23,604 nucleotides of DNA from LH-M37 sp032251315 (GTDB lineage Bacteria; Pseudomonadota; Gammaproteobacteria; SZUA-229). Of the stretch, positions 15,137-22,678 are shown piece by piece. The notes under the pieces are model-generated. The model was given only the letters and a program-made list of their open reading frames with translations, did not search any database and was not told where the DNA came from. The stretch lies in assembly GCA_032251315.1 (NCBI GenBank), contig JAVVEE010000043.1, positions 1 to 23,604 of the forward strand, written 5' to 3'. The position numbers and the translations under genes were made by a program. Numbering within the stretch: position 1 is the first letter of the stretch; each line of letters opens with the position of its first letter.

Positions 15137-15805
15137 ATGATTAACGCACAGATTAAATACCTGATGAACAGCTTGTATGTCGTGACCTTACTGATCAGCT
15201 CAACCCTGACAGCGGCTGAAGTTGAATCGCCGGTGGATATGCTCAAGCGGACTTCAGACGAAGTGATCGAAGTATTGAAGCAGCGGCGCGAAGAAATCAA
15301 TGAAAATCCCGATATTGTTTATGAGATTGTGGACCAATACATTGTGCCGCATCTCGATGATGTCACCCTGGCAAAACTGGCGCTGGGAAAAAACTGGAGG
15401 CAGGCGAGCAACGAGCAGAAAATTGAATTCGTCGATGAGTTCCGGGAATTGCTGATTCGTACCTACGGTAAGTCGCTGCAGGAATTCAAGGATCAGAAAA
15501 TTGAATTTTCAGCGCTGAGAGACTATTCCGGCGAAGAAAGGGTCGTGGTCAAATCCGAAGTACTGCAGTCGGGCGGCCCCAGCATTCCGGTGGATTATCG
15601 AATGCGACTGAAAGATGGCGAATGGAAGGTTTACGACATTATCATCGACGGCGTCAGCCTGGTGACCAATTACCGCGGTACGTTTGCCCAGGAGATGCGC
15701 AAAGGCGGCATGGAGCAGGTGCTGAAAATGCTGCGGGAAAAGAAGGCTGAAGTATCCGAGGGAAAAGCCGCTCCGGATTCTTCAGTTGCAGAGAGCAGCC
15801 GCTGA
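15137..15805 (+). CDS. mlaC: Mla periplasmic phospholipid-binding protein MlaC
   Basis: MlaC ferries phospholipids between the outer-membrane MlaA complex and MlaFEDB. The 222-residue product has a signal sequence (SLYVVTLLISSTLTAAEVE, cleavage near residue 27) and the Tol-Tol-Ttg2-like domain: VDQYIVPHLDDVTLAKLALGKNW, FRELLIRTYGKSL, VDYRMRLKDGEWKVYD and IIIDGVSLVTNYR. The tail after about residue 195 is Lys/Glu/Ser-rich. It lies 35 bp after mlaD and 2 bp before mlaB. Confidence 0.94.
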   Translation: MINAQIKYLMNSLYVVTLLISSTLTAAEVESPVDMLKRTSDEVIEVLKQRREEINENPDIVYEIVDQYIVPHLDDVTLAKLALGKNWRQASNEQKIEFVDEFRELLIRTYGKSLQEFKDQKIEFSALRDYSGEERVVVKSEVLQSGGPSIPVDYRMRLKDGEWKVYDIIIDGVSLVTNYRGTFAQEMRKGGMEQVLKMLREKKAEVSEGKAAPDSSVAESSR

Positions 15806-15807
15806 TC

Positions 15808-16140
15808 ATGGCGACTGAAAAACCATTGTCAGCCGAACTTTCGCTGGTTAAAAACAGTGTCAGGATCAGTGGCGTGCTCAATTTTGAAACCGTGCCGGTG
15901 CTAATGAAGCAGGCCGAGCAGCTGTTCGGTGAACTGGATAAAGTCAGCGTTGACCTTGCTGAAGTCAGCGACAGCAACAGCGCGGGTTTGGCGATGCTGG
16001 TGGAAATGCAACGCATCATAAAAATGCAAAAAAAATCGATTGACTTCAAAAATCTGCCAGAGCAAATAACCATTATTGCAGCTGCTTATGGCATTGATAC
16101 CGAGCTGGGTTCGTTCCTGAACTTAGCCGCTAATTCTTAG
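15808..16140 (+). CDS. mlaB: Mla STAS-domain subunit MlaB
   Basis: MlaB binds MlaF in the cytoplasm and is needed for transporter assembly and activity. The 110-residue product is a single STAS domain: SVRISGVLNFETVP, a hydrophobic strand KVSVDLAEV, and DSNSAGLAMLVEM (about residues 55-67), where the conserved Ser/Thr loop lies. Identification rests on this domain and on its position as the last gene of the mla run. murA follows after 14 bp, with no ibaG between. Confidence 0.9.
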   Translation: MATEKPLSAELSLVKNSVRISGVLNFETVPVLMKQAEQLFGELDKVSVDLAEVSDSNSAGLAMLVEMQRIIKMQKKSIDFKNLPEQITIIAAAYGIDTELGSFLNLAANS

Positions 16141-16154
16141 GATATTTCATCAGT

Positions 16155-17414
16155 ATGAATAAATTGTTGATACAGGGCGGCGCGACGCTTAATGGTCAGG
16201 TCAGGATTTCCGGCGCCAAAAATGCGGTCTTGCCGATACTCGCCGCCACCCTGTTATGTGAAGGCACCGCCATTATCGAAAACGTACCGCATCTGCATGA
16301 TGTCACCACCACCGTCGAGTTGCTGGGCGCCATGGGCGTGCACGTAGTCATCGACGAGAAGCTCAGCATCGAAGTCGATAGCTCCACCATTGAGAGCTGC
16401 ATCGCACCTTATCATCTGGTTCGCACCATGCGTTCGTCCATTCTGGTGTTAGGGCCGCTGCTGGCCCGATTCGGCGAAGCGGAAGTCTCCTTGCCCGGCG
16501 GCTGTGCCATCGGTTCGCGCCCGGTTAATCTGCACATTAAAGGCCTGCAGGACATGGGTGCGGAAATCGAAGTTAAAAACGGCTACATCATCGCCAAGGC
16601 CAAACGGCTCAAAGGCGCGCGACTGGTGCTGGATATCGTTACCGTCACCGGTACCGAAAACCTGATGATGGCGGCGACACTGGCTGACGGCATTACCACC
16701 ATTGAAAATGCAGCGCGTGAACCGGAAGTGGTTGATCTGGCCAATTTTCTCATTGCCATGGGCGCTAAAATTCAGGGTGCCGGTACCGATACCATCACCA
16801 TCGAGGGCGTGGAAAAATTGCAGGGCACTCGTTATCGCGTACTGCCCGATCGCATCGAAACCGGCACCTATCTGATCGCGGCGGCGATCACCGGCGGCAA
16901 GATCATGGTGAAAGATACCGCGCCCAGACTGCTCGACGCGGTGATCGATAAATTACGCGAGGCCGGTGCCGATATCGAAGTCGGCGAAGACTGGATTTCG
17001 CTGGACATGCACGGCAAACGCCCCAAAGCGGTGAATGTTCGTACCGCCCCCTATCCGGCATTCCCTACTGACATGCAGGCGCAGTTTGTCGCCCTGAATG
17101 CGATTGCTGATGGCACCGCCACGGTGGTTGAAACGGTATTTGAAAATCGTTTCATGCACGTGCAGGAGTTGCAGCGCATGGGTGCCGACATTGAAGTGGA
17201 AGGCAACACCGCGATTGTGCGCGGCGTCGAAAAACTGACCGGCGCGCCGATCATGGCAACCGACCTGCGCGCATCAGCGAGTCTGATTATGGCGGGTCTG
17301 GTGGCCGAGGGTGAGACTGAAGTTCACCGCATCTATCACATCGACCGCGGCTATGAAATCATCGAAGAAAAACTGGCGTTGCTGGGCGCAAACATTCGCC
17401 GCGTACCGGTCTAA
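16155..17414 (+). CDS. murA: UDP-N-acetylglucosamine 1-carboxyvinyltransferase MurA
   Basis: MurA adds enolpyruvate from PEP to UDP-GlcNAc, the first committed step of peptidoglycan synthesis. The 419-residue product is exactly the E. coli length. It has the SGAKNA substrate-binding segment (Lys22), the active-site loop PGGCAIGSRPVNLHI with Cys117 (so it should be fosfomycin-sensitive at this residue), and the two inside-out alpha/beta domains. TAPYPAFPTDMQAQF and FENRFMHVQEL are typical blocks. It follows mlaB directly, as in E. coli but without ibaG. Confidence 0.97.
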   Translation: MNKLLIQGGATLNGQVRISGAKNAVLPILAATLLCEGTAIIENVPHLHDVTTTVELLGAMGVHVVIDEKLSIEVDSSTIESCIAPYHLVRTMRSSILVLGPLLARFGEAEVSLPGGCAIGSRPVNLHIKGLQDMGAEIEVKNGYIIAKAKRLKGARLVLDIVTVTGTENLMMAATLADGITTIENAAREPEVVDLANFLIAMGAKIQGAGTDTITIEGVEKLQGTRYRVLPDRIETGTYLIAAAITGGKIMVKDTAPRLLDAVIDKLREAGADIEVGEDWISLDMHGKRPKAVNVRTAPYPAFPTDMQAQFVALNAIADGTATVVETVFENRFMHVQELQRMGADIEVEGNTAIVRGVEKLTGAPIMATDLRASASLIMAGLVAEGETEVHRIYHIDRGYEIIEEKLALLGANIRRVPV

Positions 17415-17452
17415 TCTTTAAAATTAATCATCAGCATAAATTGTAAAAAATC

Positions 17453-18094
17453 ATGATTACCATCGCTTTATCCAAAGGCCGAATTTACAAAGAGACGCTT
17501 CCCCTGCTGGCAGCGGCCAATATCATTCCGGCTGAAGATCCGGAAAAAAGCCGCAAGCTGATTCTTGATACCAATCAGGATGACGTCAAGCTGGTGATTA
17601 TTCGCGCCACTGATGTACCCACCTATGTGCAGTTCGGTGCCGCCGACATCGGCGTCGCCGGCAAGGACGTGCTCATGGAACATGGCGCGGAAGGGCTGTA
17701 CGAGCCGCTGGATTTGAAAATCGCCAAATGCCGGCTGATGACCGCCGGTCTGGTCGATGCCGACAGCAGTCGCCGCCATAAAACCGGCCGCCTGCGCGTG
17801 GCCACCAAGTTCACCAATGTCGCCCAGCACTTTTTTGAATCGCGCGGCGAACAGGTCGAAGTCATCAAGCTTTATGGTTCGATGGAGCTGGGTCCGATTG
17901 TCGGTCTGGCCGACCTGATTGTCGATGTGGTCGACACCGGCAATACTTTGAAAGCCAACGGCCTGAAACCCATGGATCACATTGCGGACATCAGTTCGCG
18001 ACTTATCGTGAACAAGGCGGCGATGAAAATGAAGCACGCCAGAATCAGCGATATCATTGAAAAAATAAAAGCAGCGGTGGAAAAAAATGCCTGA
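17453..18094 (+). CDS. hisG: ATP phosphoribosyltransferase, short form HisG
   Basis: HisG catalyses the first step of histidine synthesis, joining ATP and PRPP. The 213-residue product is the short form, which lacks the C-terminal regulatory domain and normally needs HisZ for activity; hisZ is not in the window. Visible motifs are ALSKGRIYKETLPLL at the N-terminus, ATDVPTYVQFGAADIGVAGKDVL, and the PRPP-binding VDVVDTGNTLKANGL. It starts 38 bp after murA without a clear ribosome binding site, and its end overlaps hisD by 8 bp. The murA-hisG-hisD order is shared with Pseudomonas. Confidence 0.95.
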   Translation: MITIALSKGRIYKETLPLLAAANIIPAEDPEKSRKLILDTNQDDVKLVIIRATDVPTYVQFGAADIGVAGKDVLMEHGAEGLYEPLDLKIAKCRLMTAGLVDADSSRRHKTGRLRVATKFTNVAQHFFESRGEQVEVIKLYGSMELGPIVGLADLIVDVVDTGNTLKANGLKPMDHIADISSRLIVNKAAMKMKHARISDIIEKIKAAVEKNA

Positions 18095-19388
18095 GATACG
18101 TCAGCTCAACGCCAGTGATAAACACTTCTGGCAACAACTCGATGCAGTGCTGGCATGGGAGCAGTCAGCGGACAGCGGCGTGGCGACCATCGTCACCAAT
18201 ATACTCGCCGACGTAAAAAAACGCGGCGATGCCGCCGTGCTCGAATATACAAAAAAGCTGGATCGTCTCGATGTCAGCTCGGCCGATCAGCTGGAACTCA
18301 CCCAGGCGAGGTTGCAAAAAGCACTTAACGCCATTGATACAAAACACCGCGATGCGCTGGAGCTGGCCGCCGAGCGCGTGCGTGCTTATGCCCAGCACCA
18401 GAAAATGGAATCGTGGTCGTACACCGAAGCCGACGGCACCGTGCTGGGCCAGAAAATCACCCCTATGGACAGGGCAGGGCTGTACGTCCCCGGTGGCAAA
18501 GCCGCCTATCCCTCATCCGTGCTCATGAACGCCATCCCCGCTAAGGTGGCCGAAGTTCCCGAGCTGATCATGGTGGTACCCGCACCGGGTGGCGAAACTA
18601 ACGACCTGGTACTGGCCGCCGCCGCCATTGCCGGCGTTGACCGCATCTTTACCATCGGTGGCGCGCAGGCCGTCGCCGCACTGGCTTACGGCACCGCCAC
18701 CATTCCCAAAGTCGACATCATCACCGGCCCCGGCAACAGTTACGTCGCCACCGCCAAACGCATGGTCTACGGCGTAGTCGGCATCGACATGATCGCCGGG
18801 CCTTCCGAAATACTGGTGATGTGCGACGGCAAAACCAATCCCGACTGGATCGCCATGGACCTATTCTCCCAGGCCGAACACGACGAAGAAGCGCAGTCTA
18901 TTCTGGTCAGCACAGACGCTGAATTCCTGCTCAAGGTACAGGCCAGCATCGAAAAGCTGTTGCTGGAAATGCCGCGCAAAGAAATTATCGAAACCTCACT
19001 GAAAAATCGCGCCGCCTTCATCCTGGCGGAGACGATGGAGCAGGCGATAGAAGTCGCCAACCACATTGCACCGGAGCATCTGGAGCTGTCGGTTGAAAAT
19101 GCCGAACAGTGGGCCGAGAAAATCCGCCACGCCGGTGCCATTTTCATGGGCCGCTACACCGCCGAAGCGCTGGGTGATTACTGTGCCGGCCCGAACCACG
19201 TCCTGCCCACCTCCGGCACTGCACGTTTCTCATCACCACTGGGTGTTTATGATTTTCAGAAACGCTCGAGTTTGATTGGCTGTTCGGCACAGGGTGCCTC
19301 GGAGTTGGGCAAGTGTGCAGCAACGCTAGCGCATGGTGAGGGTTTGGTGGCTCATGCCCGGTCAGCGGAATATAGAATTAAAAAATAG
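18087..19388 (+). CDS. hisD: Histidinol dehydrogenase HisD
   Basis: HisD oxidises histidinol to histidine in two NAD-dependent steps. The 433-residue product has the full family pattern: MDRAGLYVPGGKAAYPSSV, TGPGNSYVATAKRMV, the zinc-site segment DLFSQAEHDEEAQ, HIAPEHLELS, and near the C-terminus CAGPNHVLPTSGTARFSS. It overlaps hisG by 8 bp. The usual next gene, hisC, is missing; instead the stop codon lies in an A/T hairpin and a repeat-rich stretch follows. Confidence 0.97.
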   Translation: MPEIRQLNASDKHFWQQLDAVLAWEQSADSGVATIVTNILADVKKRGDAAVLEYTKKLDRLDVSSADQLELTQARLQKALNAIDTKHRDALELAAERVRAYAQHQKMESWSYTEADGTVLGQKITPMDRAGLYVPGGKAAYPSSVLMNAIPAKVAEVPELIMVVPAPGGETNDLVLAAAAIAGVDRIFTIGGAQAVAALAYGTATIPKVDIITGPGNSYVATAKRMVYGVVGIDMIAGPSEILVMCDGKTNPDWIAMDLFSQAEHDEEAQSILVSTDAEFLLKVQASIEKLLLEMPRKEIIETSLKNRAAFILAETMEQAIEVANHIAPEHLELSVENAEQWAEKIRHAGAIFMGRYTAEALGDYCAGPNHVLPTSGTARFSSPLGVYDFQKRSSLIGCSAQGASELGKCAATLAHGEGLVAHARSAEYRIKK

Positions 19389-19400
19389 GATTTTTTAATT
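19376..19400. terminator. A/T-only 11-bp inverted repeat spanning the hisD stop; possible bidirectional terminator
   Basis: AATTAAAAAAT and ATTTTTTAATT form a perfect 11-bp inverted repeat with the loop AGG, and the hisD TAG lies in it. There is a run of six T on the plus strand and of six T on the minus strand. The stem has no G-C pair, so it is a weak terminator by usual rules. Confidence 0.35.
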
Positions 19401-19565
19401 GGTTCTGCTGGCGCAGGCTGGTATCCATCTCCAGGATCGTCATCTCGAACGCATGTGAAAGATCTTTGTTTGTTATCCGGATGGTTGCACGTACCTACGT
19501 TCCTGTTCCTGCATGGGAAGACATACGGTAGATGCATCTAGACAATTATTATCCTTCTTTTGTAG

Positions 19566-19583
19566 GTGCGAATTCATTCGCAC
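19566..19583. repeat. REP-like palindromic unit
   Basis: GTGCGAAT-TC-ATTCGCAC is a perfect 8-bp stem preceded by TGTAG. This resembles the widely seen gammaproteobacterial repeat of the form taggNgcgaattcattcgc. A degenerate second unit, ACGTGAAT-AC-ATTCGCGT, follows at 19621-19638 with one non-Watson-Crick (G-T) position. Dispersal in the genome cannot be checked here. Confidence 0.6.
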
Positions 19584-19700
19584 AACATTGTTTCTCATTC
19601 CCTTGCAAGTGGAAAAGCATACGTGAATACATTCGCGTAATTATGGCCTTCTTAATAAGTCATGGCATTACGGGTAGTGGGTTCGCGCACCCACGGGCGT

Positions 19701-19727
19701 GTTACTTTTTTTTGCGAAAAAAGAAAC
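19701..19727. repeat. Imperfect hairpin with T-run and A-run arms
   Basis: GTT-a-CTTTTTT pairs with AAAAAAG-a-AAC around a short TTGCG loop. It lies at the 5' edge of the truncated DUF302 reading frame and probably marks the insertion or deletion joint. Confidence 0.45.
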
Positions 19728-19728
19728 G

Positions 19729-19983
19729 CGACCCTACATCATCCTTGGTGCCTGCAATTCAGTGCGAGCTAATCGAGCGCTTGATGCAGAGTCGGATATC
19801 GGTCTGTTATTGCCCTGTAATGTCGTTGTCCGTGAAGAAGAGGATGGCAGTGTTACAGTGGCATTTATGGATCCTTCGGCAGTGCTGAATCTTGTGGGTA
19901 ATCCCGATGTATTGAAACTTGCTGCTGAAGTAAGAGAGCGCCTTGAAAAAGTAAGGGGATCGCTAAAAACACATGAACTGTGA
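19729..19983 (+). pseudogene. DUF302-family protein, 5'-truncated remnant
   Basis: The frame encodes the C-terminal part of a DUF302 protein: RPYIILGACN at the start, then ALDAESDIGLLLPCNVVVRE, a VAFMDPSAVLNLVGNPDVLK segment and a helical end. Intact family members have about 50 more residues before YIILGACN, and these are missing: the frame instead runs back into a hairpin of T and A runs. A GTG at 19699 could start a 94-residue chimera, but it has no ribosome binding site. The retained part has no stop or frameshift, so the loss may be recent. DUF302 proteins have no firmly known function. Confidence 0.8.
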
Positions 19984-20050
19984 CCTGATTATAGTGGCTG
20001 TAGACTTTTACTTGTTCAAATTGGAATTGTTATAAACTCAATACCAATAA

Positions 20051-20076
20051 GTTGCTATCAATAGGTCAATAGCAAC
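20051..20076. promoter_or_regulatory. Inverted repeat GTTGCTAT-N10-ATAGCAAC upstream of the Cys-rich protein gene
   Basis: A perfect 8-bp inverted repeat with a 10-bp spacer that also contains a CAATAG direct repeat. It lies about 105 bp before the start codon at 20181. It could be an operator or a transcript hairpin closing the DUF302 remnant. No following T-run is present, so it is not a good terminator. Confidence 0.4.
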
Positions 20077-20120
20077 TAGCAAAAATGCGAAAGCTTGATT
20101 TATATCACAATATCAGGCAA

Positions 20121-20135
20121 CAATAATCATTATCA
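20121..20135. promoter_or_regulatory. Fur-box-like site
   Basis: CAATAATCATTATCA matches 12 of the 14 specified positions of the 7-1-7 Fur consensus TGATAATNATTATCA, and the wider site matches 15 of 19 positions of the classic Fur box. It lies 46 bp before the Cys-rich protein start, where a promoter would be expected. The surrounding DNA is A/T-rich, which raises the chance of a random match. Confidence 0.5.
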
Positions 20136-20180
20136 TCTAAATCAGTCGTAGATATTTGTTAGCGAAAATTAGATAAAACA

Positions 20181-20573
20181 ATGACAAAACAAGTACACAC
20201 AATTTTATGCTGGGTTTTAGCCGTCTCTTTGGTTTGGCTGCCACTCTCTGTGTCAGCCGGTACTTCATTGCCATCAACAGAAAAAAATACCTGTCACGAA
20301 ATGAATTCAGCTAAGTCAGTACAAGCAGCAGTAATGGTTAACTCTAAACATGAATCAATGATGCAAAAAGGTTGCTGTGATAATTGTGACAATAACTGCG
20401 TCGCATGTACAGGTATGACATCATGCGGTCAAAGTTCAAATCATGTTTTAGCGTGTATTGTATTTAACAAAGATATTTCTCTATCTCAAAAACTTATTCA
20501 ATCTTCAATTGAACATTTTGTTCAATATCACAGTCAGATAATCTCTCCCGATATACGTCCTCCGCTCGTTTAA
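20181..20573 (+). CDS. Secreted Cys-rich small protein, probable metal binder
   Basis: I do not recognise a named family with certainty. The 130-residue product has a signal peptide (hydrophobic residues 8-22, cleavage likely after SVSA at 26), so it is periplasmic or surface-exposed. The mature part has eight cysteines: a CHEM segment (Cys38), the cluster C65C66-x2-C69-x3-C73-x2-C76-x5-C82, and Cys92, plus several His and Met. The end, SPDIRPPL, resembles small DUF2946-like proteins found beside copper-resistance genes, so copper or another soft metal is a fair guess. A Fur-box-like site lies upstream and no ribosome binding site is clear. The A/T-rich sequence differs from the core genes. 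Confidence 0.7.
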   Translation: MTKQVHTILCWVLAVSLVWLPLSVSAGTSLPSTEKNTCHEMNSAKSVQAAVMVNSKHESMMQKGCCDNCDNNCVACTGMTSCGQSSNHVLACIVFNKDISLSQKLIQSSIEHFVQYHSQIISPDIRPPLV

Positions 20574-20589
20574 GACTCCGGCAGGAGTC
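20574..20589 (+). terminator. Hairpin directly after the Cys-rich protein gene
   Basis: GACTCC-GGCA-GGAGTC is a perfect 6-bp stem starting at the base after the stop codon, followed by ctatttta, which is only partly T-rich. It could terminate or stabilise the transcript. The remaining 130 bp before the porin hold no other feature I can name. Confidence 0.4.
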
Positions 20590-20728
20590 GCTATTTTAGT
20601 CAGTCCCACATTGTTTTTATAAACATGGGTTAAGTGTATGTGCTGGCGCCTGTTCGAAATAAATGAACACGATCCAAAATAGATACAAACGATTATATAT
20701 TTTATTAACATAATTAGGAGTGAACGTC

Positions 20729-21964
20729 ATGAATTATTCATGTCATTCTTTCAGACGAAAATTGCTGGTAACAGCCGTTTCCTTGGTTATACCTGTGACA
20801 GTAAATGCTGAATCCAGTAATGCTGATCTACAGCAACAACTCGATGCCTTGCAAAATCAGGTTACCGCATTAAACAGTGAAGTGCAGCAGGCGGCCGAAT
20901 GGAAAAATCCAAACACTTTAGTCCACATGGCAGGATATGCCGATGTAGGATTTATCAGTACAGAAAATGCTAATGACAGTTTTGTTGCTGGTACTTTTGC
21001 ACCGATTTTACATTATCAGTACCGCGATGCAGTGATGATGGAAGCTGAGCTGGAATTTGAGGTTGGTGAGGATGGAGGCACCGAAGTGGCATTGGAATAC
21101 ATGACCATTGACTGGTTTATGAGTGATTATGCAGTACTGGTTGCTGGTAAATTCCTCAGTCCCGTCGGTCAGTTCAGACAGAATTTGCACCCTTCATGGA
21201 TCAATAAACTGGCTTCCGCACCACCGGGTTTCGGCCATGATGGCGCTGCACCAGTTTCTGACCTGGGTTTCCAGCTACGTGGTGGATTCCCCCTGGGAAA
21301 CATGCGTGCCAATTATGCCGTGTATGCTTCCAATGGACCTGAAATAAATTCCGAAGCCGAGAGTGATGATGCAACCGGTGTTGTAGGATATGAACTCGAC
21401 GGTGTTGCCGCGGAAGGTTTCGGTGCCGATGTTGATGGTGAAAAAACCTGGGGCGGTCGCATCGGCATACTGCCGATTGCTTCTGTTGAGATAGGACTGT
21501 CTCTTGCCACCGGTATGGCAACCGTGACTAATGTTGAAGGTAATGAACAACTTTTTAATGATAAAATAGTTGGTCCATTGTCAGGTGAAACAGCACGGGA
21601 CTATGATGTTATCGGTGCTGACTTTGTCTGGTTAACCGGCAATATGAGTCTGCGGGGTGAGTACGTTAAAACCGAGGTCGGTGAAGCTACAACCGGGGTA
21701 ACGGCAAGCGAAGCGGCAGAGTGGACAACATGGTACACCCAGGCTGCCTACCGTCTACCGAATACCAAATGGGAAGGTGTGCTGCGTTATACGGATTATG
21801 ATTCACCTCATGCCAGTGTTGATCAGAAACAAACGGCAATAGGCGTAAATTATCTGGTTAGCAATAACTTTATGGTCAAGTTGACGCATGAATTAAATGA
21901 TGGTCTGGATGGCGCTAATAGTGATATAGATCGCACCTTACTACAGCTGGCTTATGGATTCTGA
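20729..21964 (+). CDS. Outer-membrane porin with N-terminal coiled coil
   Basis: I chose the ATG at 20729, with AGGAG eight bases upstream, over a GTG at 20720; this gives 411 residues. There is a signal peptide (cleavage near VNA|ESS, about residue 26), then a short coiled coil (ADLQQQLDALQNQVTALNSE, about 31-50), then a beta-barrel pattern of alternating residues ending in Phe (LLQLAYGF), the usual outer-membrane assembly signal. The layout resembles DcaP-like and phosphate-selective O/P-type porins, but the substrate is unknown. It is followed after 10 bp by a diheme cytochrome c gene, so the two are probably co-expressed and may act together. Confidence 0.85.
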   Translation: MNYSCHSFRRKLLVTAVSLVIPVTVNAESSNADLQQQLDALQNQVTALNSEVQQAAEWKNPNTLVHMAGYADVGFISTENANDSFVAGTFAPILHYQYRDAVMMEAELEFEVGEDGGTEVALEYMTIDWFMSDYAVLVAGKFLSPVGQFRQNLHPSWINKLASAPPGFGHDGAAPVSDLGFQLRGGFPLGNMRANYAVYASNGPEINSEAESDDATGVVGYELDGVAAEGFGADVDGEKTWGGRIGILPIASVEIGLSLATGMATVTNVEGNEQLFNDKIVGPLSGETARDYDVIGADFVWLTGNMSLRGEYVKTEVGEATTGVTASEAAEWTTWYTQAAYRLPNTKWEGVLRYTDYDSPHASVDQKQTAIGVNYLVSNNFMVKLTHELNDGLDGANSDIDRTLLQLAYGF

Positions 21965-21974
21965 GGAGAAAGAC

Positions 21975-22580
21975 ATGAAATATCTTAACAATGCAATATG
22001 TAAATCGGCGCTGTTTACAGTTTTTATACTGTTTTCAAGTGGCCTGCTAATAACCGCTCAGGCGGCTGATTTTCCGCAAGCGGGTAACTTTTCTAAAGGC
22101 TCTAAAGTATGGGCGGATAACTGTAATCGCTGTCATAACATGCGTGGACCAAAAGAACTGCGTGATGACCAGTGGATATCAACTGCGTTTCACATGCGTG
22201 TACGTGCCGGTTTAACGGGGCAGGAAACAAGAGACTTAATTTCATTCCTGCAAGCATCAAATACTAAGTCTGTTGCCTCAGGTTCGGCACAGATCACAGC
22301 AGTACTCAGTAAAGGTGTCACGGCAAAGGAAACTTATGATAAAACGTGCATCGCCTGCCATGGCGGTGACGGTAAGGGCGCATTCCCGGGAACGCCAGAC
22401 TTTACTAGCAGTGATGGCGCATTATCAAAATCCGATAGCGTGTTAATTGATCATATAACTAATGGTTTTCAGAGCGAAGGCTCACCAATGGCAATGCCAC
22501 CAAAAGGTGGTAATCCTAATTTAAGTGCAGCTGATATATCGGCGGTGCTTAAATATATACGTGAGACTTTTGAAAAATAA
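21975..22580 (+). CDS. Periplasmic diheme cytochrome c
   Basis: I chose the ATG at 21975, which has AGGAG six bases upstream, over an in-frame ATG at 21954 inside the porin gene. The 201-residue product has a signal peptide (cleavage after about AQA, residue 30) and two c-type heme domains. The first has C50-N-R-C53-H54 and a likely axial Met in FHMRVRAGL (Met74). The second has C125-I-A-C128-H129 in a GGDGKGAFPGTPDF context and a likely axial Met in PMAMPPKGGNP (172 or 174). It should carry electrons in the periplasm. Partners are unknown; the porin lies 10 bp upstream. No oxidase or reductase gene is adjacent. Confidence 0.9.
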   Translation: MKYLNNAICKSALFTVFILFSSGLLITAQAADFPQAGNFSKGSKVWADNCNRCHNMRGPKELRDDQWISTAFHMRVRAGLTGQETRDLISFLQASNTKSVASGSAQITAVLSKGVTAKETYDKTCIACHGGDGKGAFPGTPDFTSSDGALSKSDSVLIDHITNGFQSEGSPMAMPPKGGNPNLSAADISAVLKYIRETFEK

Positions 22581-22678
22581 GTTTCAGCGTGACTCCTGAA
22601 GTTGGGACAAGGACGTCTATTTTTTAAAGCATCATTGAGGTGAATGGCTGTAAATAAGAATATCAACGAGGAAAGACC

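Larger units (their letters stand above)
19401..19728. repeat. Gene-free, hairpin-rich repeat stretch after hisD
   Basis: I find no credible gene here. The stretch holds a segment that resembles dispersed intergenic repeats (atcgtcatctcgaacgcatg, 19436-19455), a 12-bp perfect palindrome TAGATGCATCTA (19529-19540), a REP-like hairpin GTGCGAAT-TC-ATTCGCAC (19566-19583), a decayed copy of it (19621-19638), a hairpin GTGGGT-TCGCGC-ACCCAC (19677-19694), and a T-run/A-run hairpin (19701-19727). The last one runs straight into a truncated gene. Confidence 0.65.

Noticed and set aside
19532..19888. A 118-residue reading frame overlapping the DUF302 remnant
   Set aside because: It runs through the hairpin repeats and is in a different frame from the clear DUF302 homology.
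19401..19983. CRISPR array in the repeat-rich stretch after hisD
   Set aside because: The hairpins differ in sequence and spacing. There are no regular direct repeats with unique spacers and no cas genes.
22583..22630. Terminator for the porin-cytochrome genes near the T-run at 22619-22625
   Set aside because: No stable stem precedes the T-run; only the 6-bp palindrome GACGTC is present.
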